Assembly (NCBI GenBank): GCA_020002185.1
Contig: CM034537.1
Location: 5,956,465 to 6,020,464 of the forward strand
DNA length: 64,000 bases
Reading direction: 5' to 3'
From: Paraescarpia echinospica
Lineage: Eukaryota; Annelida; Polychaeta; Sabellida; Siboglinidae
A program made the translations under genes and the position numbers. The notes beneath the pieces are model-generated. The model was not told the origin of the DNA, did no database searches, and worked only from the letters and a program-made list of their open reading frames with translations. Shown here in pieces: positions 35,178-47,439 of the stretch. The stretch's first letter is position 1; the number at the start of each line of letters is the position of its first letter.

Positions 35178-38100
35178 TAGTAACTTCAAGTGGTAACGCT
35201 GTAGTTTAAGTGTGGTAATATTAGTGTGTTGTACAATATGATCTTTATATTAAGAGGTAATAACCATTTTAGTGTATTTAAGACACCTAGTGTCCTTGAA
35301 AACCTATTTGAAACTTTTTCAATGTGACTTTTCCAGTTACATTGTTCATTAAACGTTATTCCAAGAAAGTTAAATTCTGTCACTCTATCAATAGTAGCGT
35401 TATTTATGGTTAGTAATGGATGAGTCACGTCATGTTTATAGCAAATTCTACGTTTCCAATTTTTTCACACATTGAAAATGAGTCAAGAATACTTGACAGG
35501 GTGGTGTCATTAAACTTTTTCCTGACCTTGGCAAAGTCATTAATGTATATAAAGAATAGTGGGCCTAAAATCGAGCCTTGAGGTACTCCTGTTGAAATAT
35601 TATGCATTTCTGATTTTATATCCTCTATTTTAAAATATTGTTTTCTATTTGTTAGATAATTTCTAATTAAACTTAACGCTACTCCATTTACTCCATAATA
35701 TTATAATTTATCTAGTAATATCTTATGATCCAAGGTATTGAAAGTTTTGGAAAGGTCCAGATAAATATTTAGAGGAATTTAATTTTTATCCATGTGTGTC
35801 ATTATCATATCGGTTAATTCAAGGGCAGCAAATTCAGTGCTATGTTCCGTTCTAAATCCATATTGATTTTTGAACAAGAGATTTTGCATTTTGTAAAATG
35901 AATCTAGCTGGTTATAAATTATCTTTTCAACTATTTTTGATATAACTGGTAAGAGTGATATTGGTCTGTAATTGCTGAATTTAGATTTGTCATATTTAAA
36001 AAAAATTGGAATTACTTTAGAGCGATTTTAAGTTTATCAGGGAAGATACCAGTAGCTGGTATTTGATTTGTAATTAGTGTTAATGCTTCTATTATTGCAG
36101 GTTTGACTAATTTTAATAATCGTGACGAAATACCGTCATGCACACAAGTTGTATTTGGTTGCATATTATCTATTGTTTTAGATATAGTTTCTTCGTCCAT
36201 TGACACATTCAGAAGTGAATGAATTGGTATACTGCTCATTCAGATGTTATGTGTAATTTCTTTTTATAGGATTACTGATTTGTTTGGCCAAATTTGGGCC
36301 AATATTAGTAAAAAAAATTAATTAAATGTGTTTGCAATAACCGTCTAGTTTGTTATAATTTTGTCGTTATATATACAGGATTTAGGGAAAGTTTATAAGA
36401 TATCAGGTTAGTCAGATTTGTTGAATGTTCTGGTGAATCAGGCAAAGTAATTTTAAACTTCTTGTATCTGGTCTCTGTATCATACTGATTTGAGCAGGCC
36501 AAGTGTAATCCATATATCGATTTTCTGTGCATATATTTTTTAACTTAACAATTTTGTATGACATGTGTTTGTTTTTTGTGCATTTGATTGATTTGTATAA
36601 AATGTCATAATTTATGTTTGGGTCAGCAGATGGCGATTTATTAATTTTATTATAAATGTCTGCTGAAGTGATTTTATTTATGAATTTGGAAATTGTTTCT
36701 TGATTTTGTATATTTTAATATATTTAGGTGGTAGTTTTTTGTAGGGAACTAACTGTGTTTTAGAAAGGTAAAGTATGGTTGATGGTCTGATAATTGTTTC
36801 TATACAATACCTGATTTTGATGTTATTGTAGGATTGGTTAATCTATTAGAGTTCCATTATTATTTGAAAATCTTGTGAGTAGCATAATATGAGGGTAAAT
36901 GCTATAAGATATTAATAAATAAAAAAAATCACTAAAACCACTTTTTCATTTATTTTAAGAAGGTTAACATTGAAATTACCAGCATAATGATGTCGATTTT
37001 GTTTTGTCAAAGGATGAGATAATTCAAACTGTTGATTCACTCTGAAACTGTTGATAATTTTTAATGACGTCTATTGGAGGTCGATAAATATTTCCAATTA
37101 TAATACCTTTTAAGAGTCCATCTTCAGTTATTTTGATAAATGATCCTTCCCAGTGTTAAAACTGATTTAGAGAGAGGATCACATTGAAGTTGAATTTGTT
37201 GTTTAAATAAATGACCAGCCTGCCTTTATTGCTACCTGTTTTGCCTTGTGTGATGCAATGGTATCCCCCAACTTGTAGGTGTGATAAATCATCGTTATCG
37301 GAAAGCCAGCTTTTCTGAAAACATATTAAACTAAATTTAAATTTTATTTGGTTAAATTCCTCTACGAAAGCTTCAATTTCGTTAAATTTAGCGTTTATAG
37401 ATTCTATTTTAGAACTTAGTATACTAAACCATTCATTATGTGTTTCTGCTAGTAGTTTAAAATTGTCAAGATCATAATATGTGGAATGATATATTGGTTG
37501 AAAGTCGTCATCAGCTGTGTCAATTAGTGTAATACATTAAATAAAAAATGATCTTCCTTGAAACCATGGAAATGATTCGTTAGCTAACATCATTTAAATT
37601 AATAATTATGATGGAAACATATGCAGTAACGGCCGACTGTCCACTGTCAACAAAAAGCCTTATTTTATCGTAGCAATAGGAAGTTAGTAATCTCCATGCT
37701 GCATAGCATGTCACCATATCTGTCATCATACAAGAAATGCATGTCTGTGCAACAATAGTAATAAACATATAAGAAATATATATATATAAAAAACATAATG
37801 AACAAGACATATCGTGACCGGATGTATCCGGACCGGCCTTCTAAACAGAGAGCCTTCCTTCTCTTCAAAAAAACATATTGACAATGTAAACATGACAGAA
37901 CAAGAACTGCCTGTACAGCAATATCAGAGTAATACACATGAGTACCCAGTACACATTATGTACTGTATATAACTGTCTTTTTATTGTTATGACATGTGCT
38001 GTAATTCTGTATCTTTTTTGAAATGGTTAACTTGTCTGACCAATACATTTATTCCTGTCATAAACTGTCTTAAGTCCCAATGAATATAGCATTCACAGTT

Positions 38101-38750
38101 TTATTGTCGTTCAGTTGTCTTAAAATGATCTCTGGAGATGTATTTTAAATATCCATGTCATGTGAGTGATCACAGAGTTGATGCACATTACTCGTATTTG
38201 TGGAAATCAGTCATGGCACTCATTTTGTGGATGACATTGTTTCTGTCCTTGATCAGTTCATTTCCACTAAATGCCCAGCATTCACTTATTTTGTTGTATT
38301 TTTTTCAGTTGTCTCGCTTGATAGGCCATTTTTGAGTGCAGGGTTGTCAAGTCCTCATTAATGTAGATCTTTGATGTTTGCTTTGGTTTTCTGTCGTTCA
38401 GAAATTTCAGTGCAGTTCGTTGTTGGTAGATTGCGTCGAGCGTTCTCTGGCTGCGGAAACGTATGATGACTTGTCGTGGTTTGTTGTCTGAAGTTAGCCC
38501 AGTTCTGCGCACTCTTTCTATGTCACAGACATCAATGGGAGGAGAAATGTTCATGAGTTCATTGAATAGTGTCAGCACCTTTTCCTCCAGGTCTTTCTGT
38601 TGATAATTTTCGACTAGACCACTCACTTGTAGGTTAGCCCTTTGATTATATTGTACATTTTTTATCTATTTGCACTTCTAGTTTGACAATTTTATTCTCC
38701 AGGCTTTGAATCTTATTGTCCTTTTCCTCAAGCTGCGTTTGTAGTTCCTA
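35178..38750 (-). mobile_element. CR1/Jockey-like LINE, degenerate (right arm copy)
   Basis: Mirror of 23075-26640: ORF1 at 38282-38626, endonuclease remnants at about 36995-37523, RT at 35178-36239. The thumb frame 35186-35428 (RVTEFNFLGITFNEQCNW through WLLPLNIKIILYNTLILPHL) is longer here because the 7 nt missing in the left arm are present. Otherwise it has the same stops, the same YADD deletion and the same Lys in place of the endonuclease Glu, so these defects pre-date the inverted duplication. Confidence 0.85.
38282..38626 (-). pseudogene. LINE ORF1 protein, RRM-like domain (right arm)
   Basis: The 114-codon product is identical in residues to the left arm copy at 23199-23543, including DIERVRRTG and SKIYINEDLT. 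The coiled-coil part again lies upstream in another frame. Confidence 0.75.
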
Positions 38751-39845
38751 TAATATAGAGTGAAGTTCTTGAATTTGACAAGTTAGTTCACCCGGAAACA
38801 GCACAGATTTCATCTTGTTTAAAACCGCGAAGTCATTGAAGAGATCTATTATCCTAAGTGCCAGTTGGACCTGGAGCATCTCTTTGACTTACGCATGTCT
38901 GTTGTCCAGTATTATGTAAGACAGACAGGGTATTGCGTAAGACATGCTGGGCTGCCAGTCACTGATGTGCATTGAGTCGGCGAAGCGTAACGAAAAACAA
39001 TGTGTTTGCCAACTTTCCGTTGACAATTTTTAATCTGAGTCCACTCAGAAAATCTCGGGAGCGACACAGGCTCATCTACACCCCATCAGCCATATTATAT
39101 TAGGCCTATAGTTTGTATTTCCTGCTGTCATTGTGGCCTAGGGGTTATGCTACTCAACTGTTTGACACCTGTAATTTAATTGAAATTCCTCAAGAGGACA
39201 TTTTTGTTCTAATCTTCTAGTTACAGAACATGTTTTTTAAAGGTTTATTAAATTACTAATTTAATTCTGATTTTGATCAGTTATGGAACTTTTGAGCTGC
39301 AAATCATGAATATAATTTATTGACTAAAAAAAAGATTGTAATTATCACAAAATTGTAACACTGTGTTTATTCTAAAATAACTTGACACATCCACCCTTCT
39401 TGGTGACTCATTTTCATCTTTGAAATTTCATTGTCATTTTTTGACAAAAATATATTGTTATTAATCAAATATATTAAAAATTGCACACCCTGCAAAGCTT
39501 TTCAAGTAAATAACTAAGTTATATTAATAGTATCATTGCATGTTGGATTTTATGCATAAAAATAGGTGTAAATTAGGTTTAATTTTGTAAATTAGTAAAA
39601 AATGGGACAAATCTCAATGGACCACACATGAGTCCCAATTTGTCTGAAAACGCACTCCCAAAACAAAACCTTGTTACTGACTTGCTGGTGATACTAATGT
39701 GGTGTTTGAATTTAAGATGAAACCACGTGGTCCACCAACTCCACACCCCTCATTATTCCAGATAGAAACTAACCCTCTGCATTATGGACCCCCACATGAG
39801 CATGTGGTGCCCTCTGCATTGTGAAACATATAACCCCACACAAAC

Positions 39846-41462
39846 TTGTGGGGCCCCCTAGAGTCGGTATTGGAAAAACACAATGATATGTTTTATAACT
39901 TTCATAAAAATGTCACTTATATATGTCAGAGGACAGAACCAGAAGATGAACTTCAGCCTTTGCATACAGAGGTAGAGTGGGCAATAAAAAGTATAAAAGA
40001 TGGAAAATCACCTGGCACTGATAACATCACTGCAGAAGTTATAAGAGCAAGTGGAGAAGCAGGCATGGATATCTATCACACATTATGCAAGAAAATATGG
40101 AGAAGTGGAACATGGCCCATGGACTGGAAACGAGCTATCCTTATACCAATACCGAAAAAAGGTGACATACAAGAATGCTCAAACCACAGGACTATATCCC
40201 TCATCAGCCATGTGAGCAAAATTATGCTAAAAATCATAATGAAGAGAATCACAACAAAATTAGAATGTGAAGTCAACAGAACACAAGCTGGTTTCCAGAC
40301 TGGAAGAGGAACAAGAGATCACATTTTCAACCTGAAGATGTTAATTCAGTAATGCAGAGAATTCAACCATGACCTTAGGATCTGTTTCATAGATTATTCA
40401 AAAGCTTTTGATAATGTTAGTCATCAACAACTCTGGAAAACCTTGATACACATGGGATTTGACCAGAAAATTACATCACTTATCCAAAATGTATATGTTG
40501 GACAGCAGTCTGCAGTGAGATTAGAGTGTGGTACCACAGATTGGTTCTCAGTCAGCAAGGGAGTGAGACAGGGGTGCATTTTGTCCCCCCACCTATTCAG
40601 TCTATACACAGAGAATATCATGAGAGAAGTCGAGACTGACATGAGAAGCAAGTTTTTTAATGGACTGAGAGTGAATGGACAGGAGATATATGAATTGAGA
40701 TATGCCGATGACACAGCGTTAATATCCGATACAAAAGAGGGATTGGATAAACTGATAACTACTGTTAAAGAGCACAGCGAGATGAAAGGATGGAAACTAA
40801 ACGTAAAGAAGACTAAGATTATGGATGTGAAGGGATGTTGAGAACCATCAGAGGTCACAGTAGATGGCGAGGAAATAGAACGAGTGGAAAGTTTTGAATA
40901 TCTGGGGTCACTGATAGAAGCGGATGGAGATGGGACGAAAGAGATCAAGCGGAGGTTGGCAATGGCAAGTAAAAAGTTGACGGAGATGAAGAAGCTGTGG
41001 AAAGCAACGAACAAAGATATGAAACTACGAATTATCCGAGTCTGCATATTTCCAACGGCTACATATGGATGCGAAACCTGGACTCTTAATAAGAACATTA
41101 TTAAACGTATAAATGCATTTTAAAACAAGTGTTGTAGAAAGATATTACAAGTTTCGTGGATTGAATGCAGAACTAACGAATCCATCACAGAAGAGCTTGG
41201 TGTTATACCCGGGACTTTATTGAACTTTATAAAGAAACAGAAACTAAGTTATTTCGGCCATGTGAAATGGCATCAGTCTCTAGAGAGACTAATAATGGAA
41301 GGAAAAATAGAAGGCAGAAGAAGCAGAGGAAGACCTAGGAGACAATGGGGGAAGGACATAGAGGAATGGATGGGAGCCTACGTCTGGCGAGTGGGGAGAC
41401 TGGCAAACGAAATAGCTGTCTATAGACAATCCGTCAAGGCTGCAACATCCGGAAATGGATAA
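39846..41462 (+). pseudogene. RTE/F52C9.6-like LINE reverse transcriptase (right arm copy)
   Basis: Mirror of 20363-21979 with the same motifs A, B and C (RYADDTALIS). In-frame stops at 40350-40352, 40839-40841 and 41121-41123 are shared with the left arm. The fourth left-arm stop is absent: position 41217-41219 is TTA (Leu), not TGA. Further differences are LHTEVEW for LRSEVEW and two Val/Ile changes near the C terminus (NFIKKQ, GKIEGRR). The copy has three stops in about 539 codons and no frameshift. Confidence 0.9.
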
Positions 41463-42224
41463 GCAAAACCCAACAACAATATATGTCATGAAATTAAAAA
41501 AATGTAAGGCTGTGACAGAGTCTCATCATCAGAGTATTCGACATTATTATTCATAAATCTTTATTGTGTTCTATTATCCATGAACATGTGTAATGTATTT
41601 TTTTTTTATATTTGTCTTAATCATCAAATTGTATTGTGCTGAATTATCAGTCAAAAAGTGCAATAATTTGTATTTAGTACATAGTCTTAAAATAATGTGA
41701 CTTTATTTCCTGATTTTTTCCAAGCCAACACTGTGGCTTTAATTCTGCCCACCAACATCTACACTGTTTCCCACTGGCTGTGTATGTTGATATAGTTGAC
41801 CAGTGGACAAGGTTCAACTTGAACAAATAAAAGTATATGTATGAAGACAATTTGTACTAAGTTTCCTGGTTGCTGAAATGTTAGTGATACACACTGTAAT
41901 TCACGACTTTCATAACTTTCATACATAATAATGGACATACTATGGAATATTTTGTACTGACTATTTGAAGTATATTTGATTTTGCATAATTGAATTGAGT
42001 CTTCCTTGGATCAGGAAGAGAATCTAGAAAGTAGCTATAACGGGACTAGTTTGAATGCTTAATTAATTGCTCCCCTAACATGTAGCCATAACGGGAAGTA
42101 GCCATTGTAGGCCTAAACCCAATTGAACCCCATCTAGACTTCTCAGCCACACTGCAAATTAATGTGCTAAGACCATTCATATACAAATATCCACCACAGT
42201 CTATATATTGATACTGCTGAGTGA

Positions 42225-42335
42225 ACTGGAACAATATAGAGTGAACGAAGGTTCAAAACGGCAGCAACAGGATTTAAACCAGGGTTCTCTCAGTTCAGAG
42301 TCTGATGCTCCAGTGAATGAGTCGACACACACTCA
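42225..42335 (-). mobile_element. tRNA-like SINE fragment (right arm copy)
   Basis: Mirror of 19490-19600, with a few base changes (for example GAACGAAGG against TTCGTTTAC-type sequence near its edge). Confidence 0.55.
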
Positions 42336-43649
42336 GGGTCATTTATGGTTAGAATTATTTAGGTTTAGTGTTTCAATGAAAATGCAGTTGACCGCCTTCC
42401 TAGTCAACTTATCACATGGCATAGCCAGGAATTTTTTATTTAATTTGTACAGTGGATAAAGTAAAAAAACTTATAATTTGCAAGGTGCATAGTTAGCCTC
42501 ATTTGGCAAACTTCCTAATAATAATTATCACCCCTGGCTTAAGAGGGTGATTCTGGGTAACAGAACTGAAAACGTCAAGGTTTCTTTAATGCATACCTAT
42601 GGAAAAAGCACAAAGGTGACAGTTGTAAATGGCTGGTAAAAATGGATCCCCGGTAAAAACACCAGTAAAATATAGTGACAGTAGTGTTTTGAAATTGTAT
42701 GTAATTTGAGCATACATAGGTGTGATGTTTTGAAGTTACCCAGACTGTTTTGAAATTAATCTGTGTCATAAGATGATGTGTGTGTGCATAGTTTTTGTTA
42801 TGCTATAAGTGCCAATGACTAGATTTATTCTGAAGAAAGCTCTTTTCATTGTGTACGCATTGCTTATTTGGTTGTTGGAAAGAAGATAGTAGGTAAAATG
42901 TAATGTTCAGCCAAAAACTAACAGGAAAACCAGTTAAAGAGACAAAAAGTACCACATTATATATATTATTATTATTATTTTTATAGATTAAAAAATTACT
43001 TTACTTTTGTGTTAAAATAGTTTGTGTTTGGAAGGTACATGTGCCAAATCAATATATTTTTAGGAAGTTTGAATAATTGCCGTTTCATGTGGACAATTTA
43101 AAAAAAAAATTAAAGTTGAATTATTATGATAGTAGGGTAGAATAAAAGTAGATATCTATTAAAACAAAGATTATTGCTAGTATCCCTGACAATAGATGGT
43201 AGCAATTTGGACATTGTATCATAATACCTATAGGGATAACAATGAAATACAGCCTGCTGAAATCGCTGTCAGAATTAACAAAACGTTTTCAAAATTTTTT
43301 GTAATCTTTCTTCTCCCTTTCATATCGTTTGTATAGACAACCTATACCAATATGTCTACATTTCAGACATGTGTGACTTGTAAGCTTCTCTGTATATAGG
43401 CACTTGAAAATAGGTAAACAATGTTGTCTGTGGTTTTGGGTGTTTACCCTATATTCACATACTAGGGAATTACAGAAACAATTTGCTGTCATTTTTTACA
43501 GATGTGCTCAACTATAGCCACTTAACCATTTTATATAATTTAAGTCAATTTTGAGACACCAACTATTTGACCATTGGTTGATTTGATGTGGAATGACCCA
43601 TATACACTCAGTATGCATTGATCGATAACAATTAGGAAGGAGAACATTG

Positions 43650-44400
43650 TTAAGAACTGAGAAAGAATGGAATTGTTTTACTCTTACATCTAGTACTGAT
43701 CATCTCAATCTTCTTCCAATACATATATGGTCAATTTGGTTCTCTGTGATATGGTTTGGTGATACCTATGTAGCTTTATGTACCTCTTTGCATGGGAATA
43801 AACTTCCCCCGATAGCTAAGTTGTGTTCTACACATAAGTCTGCAAACATTCGTCCATTCTCATTAATTTGCCCTAGTGCATGTTTGCTCATCACCTGTTC
43901 GTATCCTATGTTGTCTGATCCTATCTTTACATTCATGTCCCCCATCACTATTGTGATTTCTTTGTTCTTCTGTTTTTCTATGATTTGCTGTACATGTACA
44001 GTGTCATAGAAGTTGTTCTTGGCTTCTTCTTCAGCATGATTGGTTGAAGCATAACACTGTATGATTATTGAATTTTATTTTAAATTCTTTGGTGTTTTGT
44101 CTTGAATTTGGCACTGATGATCCTCGCACTAACTGGCTCCCAGCTTATCAGTACCTTCTGTGCCTGCCTGTTAAGTGCCACTCCTTGCATGTGTGGTGCA
44201 TTATCATTGTCATGGCCTGAATACAATACGGTTTCTCCAGATGCAAGCTTGAACTGTCCTGACTGGATCCATCTCGTCTCACATAGTCCTAATATAGCTA
44301 GTTTGTATTTGTGCATTTCGCATGCAATCCTGATTCAAACATCATCCTGACATCCCATGTCCCAATTCTTGTTGTTGTCCTTGGAGTCAAAAGGCTCGAC
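43650..44400 (-). pseudogene. LINE apurinic-type endonuclease fragment outside the palindrome
   Basis: Minus-strand reading from 44370: GTWDVRMMFES, a frameshift, then KYKLAILGLCETRW (catalytic Glu kept), LASGETVLYSGHD, APHMQGVALN, a frameshift near 44070, CYASTNHAEEEAKNNFYDTV, TIVMGDMNVKIGSDN, HALGQINENG, IGGSLFPCKEVHKAT, a TAG stop at 43766 where Trp is usual, then ENQIDHICIGRRL, a TGA stop, and VLDVRVK. This is the N-terminal endonuclease of an RTE/F52C9.6-like LINE. It fades out at about 43650, before the final S-D-H box and about 100 bp outside the palindrome edge. It may belong to the same family as the RT in the arms, which lacks its endonuclease. Confidence 0.85.
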
Positions 44401-44417
44401 TGCCTAGCTTCCTTGTG

Positions 44418-44514
44418 GATTAATTAAGGCATGATTATTATCATCAGTATGGTTTGCAGGTAATGAAAGGTTTCTACTTAATGTAAAAAAACAAAATAGG
44501 TCTTACGAATAGCC
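44418..44514. repeat. Left inverted end of the Merlin element
   Basis: Pairs with 46576-46669. A small loop of difference lies at AATGTAAAAAAACAAAATAG against AATATCAAAAACAAAATG. Confidence 0.8.
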
Positions 44515-44527
44515 GATGATTGTGTTC

Positions 44528-44560
44528 TGTGCGCGCGCGCGTGCGTGTGTGTGCACGTAC
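44528..44560. repeat. GC/GT dinucleotide microsatellite
   Basis: TGTGCGCGCGCGCGTGCGTG followed by TGTGTGCAC, just inside the left Merlin end. Confidence 0.9.
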
Positions 44561-44899
44561 ACCATACGTTCTTTTGATAAAACAAAATACGAATTATTAT
44601 TCAATTAATTAAATATAATGCTACCATCAGATATGTATTAATAATAATATATTAATACATTTTTGGATATTCATTACTTGTTAAGCATAATGAATAAATG
44701 TTATTTACTTGAAATGTGAATATGGGACGGGAAATATGGTGGTAGAAAAATAGATTTTAATGGTTTGGTCGCATTCTAAAATAATAATTATTACTATCTT
44801 AGTGCTTTTCTTATCAATATCACCATATATGCATAGTAGCAATCTCTTTTGGGGAAGTTTTGGTTGGCTCTGAAAAGAGCCTTTGTTTTTTTCTTGGCT

Positions 44900-45831
44900 C
44901 TTAAAAGAGCCGTTGTTTTTGTTCTCGATCTGTTCGTCCTCTACACAGGGTACAAATTGGGCGACGTGGTTCACGATGTGGTGAAATGCTGCATCCCCGT
45001 AGCGCCTTCGCCAAATAAACTCTTGGAGGTAGGTGTCAATCAGCGGCCCATTCTTCCTCGTTCCCGACATCCTGTTGAACTTCTTTTTCACCTGCGTCCA
45101 CGTAGTGCTGGCTGTGGTTTATCGTCTTATGCGTGTACCCAAGTTGCTGTAAGGTGCCGTCGTTATGATCGACACCAGGCAGAACCCACTGCTGGATTAT
45201 AGGAATCAGCGTTGCGGCATCCCTCTGTTGAACCGGGACTAGGATAATCGCTCCATGATCAGCTCTGTCGACGCCGCGAAGCACCCATACCCCGTCGATG
45301 CGACGTCCGCGGTTGAATTTTCTTTTTCTTAACTTGCTTTCGTCGATTTCAACTGTGTGGCCGACACCGCCGATGCGTACCGGGTTGATCTGGATGTGTT
45401 GAGCACATATGTCGCGCATGAAATTGCTCCAATCTACCAGCGTTTTCCCTGAAGCTATCCTGAGTTCGGACTGGATGGTGGAATACCCGACGCTGTCCAT
45501 GCTCCACCTGTACATAAATTATTCAAGATCTTGCAGCGATATGTGGCTTTTCGCGAGAAAAGCTACCATGCCGTGTGGAAAGGCGTGTTCGGCTTGCCTG
45601 GTTGGGACACCGCCATGCGTAGCCATCGGCCAACGCAGCCGTCACCTCACAACGACATGCCACGTGGCACGCCGGACAGTTGAGGTTTGCTGCAAGAAGG
45701 GGATTCGATTGCAGCCAGGTGACTGTCCTCCTGGTCGATCTCGTCGCGATGACCAAACTTCTCAAACGCAAGCCGCGCAGATTCACATTTACTTGAATCA
45801 AAAATCGATATAAAGTAGGAGTCGGAAACAT
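44900..45831 (-). pseudogene. Merlin transposase (IS1016/ISXO2-like DDE), broken
   Basis: A start at 45831 is plausible. First comes a zinc-ribbon-like part with NLNCPACHVACRC and YAWRCPN (about 45523-45700), then a frameshift near 45525. The catalytic part (45036-45515) has GHTVEIDESKLRKRKFNRGR with the first Asp at about 45342-45344, DGVWVLRGVDR, LIPIIQQWVLPG, a shortened VDHNDGTLQQLGYTHKTINH (second Asp probably the one in H-N-D-G, with several residues missing), and NHS at about 45111-45119. The segment that should carry the catalytic Glu (N-x-I-E-x-x-W) is deleted. After a frame change near 45095 the C-terminal part VKKKFNRMSGTRKNGPLIDT and LQEFIWRRRYGDAAFHHIV follows. Inactive. The plus-strand frames 44849-45202 and 45409-45813 are shadows. 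Confidence 0.85.
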
Positions 45832-46575
45832 CGCCTTATATACCAATAAGCGAATGGGAATGAAAGAAAATCTTCTCACCAATAAATCAGATCCAATATT
45901 GAGATCATTTGATGGTTCGCCTTTGCAACAACTACAGGAAATGTGTTCCAATTGCTTGCGTCTGACGAACATGCAACATAGGCAAATATATGCACTTTTA
46001 CAGAGAAGTCTATGGGAACGTAATGAATGAAAAATACATTTCCGGCTGTGGCCACTACTTCCCAGAAACGACTTGTGTGAAAGTTGTTCATTCTTTCACG
46101 ACACCGGCACACCTGCCATTCATTATAATGGTTACATAATGCAGTTTTTTTATTGTGGGAAGAATGGATTAAACAATAAAATTCATCTCCGAATTAAACT
46201 CGTCGTAATTTCGCGGCAGTTACAACAAATTGCCGTGGTCACCGCCAATTTGATGTATCACAAGTAGTTTCCTTTTACATACAGAGTGGCAGCAAACTGT
46301 GCATAATTTGTTCCAAACCTGCACTTTTAATGGTGACAAAAAAACTATCTGAAAATGAATATTGGCGTCTTAGTTCAGTTTGTCACATTAACTAATTACG
46401 GAAATGACTTTCCCAGCTTAGAAAAATACACAATTAAAAAAAATGTTCACATAAACGAATATCTATGATTCATCCTAAGTCTGAATGCCCCCCAAAATGG
46501 TGTAATTCGTTGGAGCACCGACTCGTGCCTTGGTCATCAACTGAAAAAGAATTGACCCACGGGAACACCATTATT

Positions 46576-46669
46576 GGCTATTCGTAAGACATTTTGTTTT
46601 TGATATTAAGTAGAAACCTTTCATTACCTGCAAACCATACTGATGATAATAATCATGCCTTATTTAATC
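46576..46669. repeat. Right inverted end of the Merlin element
   Basis: Pairs with 44418-44514. About 0.75 kb of A+T-rich non-coding sequence separates it from the transposase start; no gene is seen there. Confidence 0.8.
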
Positions 46670-47439
46670 GAGCTACTTTTTAACTGAAACAATGCCAATA
46701 ACAAATATTATAACTACCACACGCACACGCACTCACTCGCCCGTATATATTAACGATATATTATTATATTTATATCGCGCGCGAACATGCGTACAGTAAT
46801 GATAGCGCCATTGAACGGAATTTCGGTGAAGCTCGACACAATATCAATTTTACGGTAAGCGTGGAGCCGCCGTAGAACTCGAGTTTTACGTTTGTTTTGC
46901 AAAATGTTATCGTTGTAGGAATGTAAAATAATTATTTTTGTAACGTAGCGTGTGTATATGTATGCAAGATATGTGAGAAGTTTGGCGGCTGTAGGTGGTC
47001 GTTTTCATGGTTAGGTCAGAAAGTAAAAGATCGCCTCACTTTTAACTGATTCAGCATTTCGCAAGCCTTCAGAAAATGTCTAGATTAGTAGCCATCAGAA
47101 TTTAATAATTATTTCTGTAAACTAAAGACAACAAACTCAGCTACATTTGCTTCACTGGATTGTATTCACTGGATGAATAATAGCAGCAGATATTTTGTTA
47201 TACCATCATGAAGTTTTATTTTCATGTCAAAAATGACAACTTTAAAACAGATTTTTCTCCTGAACTAATTTTTGATAGGGGCTCTCTTTAAATTCTTGTA
47301 ACATTGGTTCTGGTGGAAATATTTGAATACAGTAAACGGTATTGGAAGTAAAAATAGTGTTGCTTTCCATTTCTTGAATAAAATACATATTATTTTTGTG
47401 TCAATGTGACTGATTTTCCTAGGCTAACTGCCACATACA
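46670..47439. other. Transition between Merlin and the satellite
   Basis: Contains a CACACGCACACGCACTCACT stretch and an ATATATTA/CGCGCGCG patch (about 46715-46790). Near 47050-47100, CAGAAAATGTCTAGATTAG resembles the satellite phrase CAGAAAACGTCTAGATTGCT, so a very diverged monomer may already start here. No gene. Confidence 0.5.

Larger units (their letters stand above)
31388..43553 (-). repeat. Right arm of the giant palindrome (about 12.17 kb)
   Basis: Reverse complement of 18272-30430, starting at CAGACGCACAAGAGACG and ending at TATAATTTAAGTCAATTTTG (43553). The 12-bp tandem repeat runs on inverted for about 150 bp inside the arm. Beyond 43553 the match to the left flank stops at once. 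Positions convert as 61818 minus x (inner) or 61825 minus x (outer, right of about 35314). Confidence 0.95.
44418..46669 (-). mobile_element. Merlin (IS1016-like) DNA transposon with long inverted ends
   Basis: The ends 44418-44514 and 46576-46669 are inverted repeats of about 95 bp, sharing AAGGCATGATTATTATCATC, AGTATGGTTTGCAGGTAATG, AAAGGTTTCTACTTAAT and CTTACGAATAGCC with a few mismatches. Between them lies a broken transposase of the ISXO2/IS1016-like type, the hallmark of Merlin elements. The pairing continues outward into GATTAAWT at both sides, which makes the exact tips uncertain, and I found no clean 8-9 bp target duplication. The element sits immediately beside the LINE endonuclease fragment, near what would be the LINE start. 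Confidence 0.8.

Noticed and set aside
18272..43553. Giant foldback transposon or Polinton-like element
   Set aside because: No flanking target duplication, no integrase, DNA polymerase B or capsid genes; arms contain only unrelated LINE and SINE relics.
45409..45813. 134-codon plus-strand frame with several Cys
   Set aside because: Antisense to the Merlin transposase.
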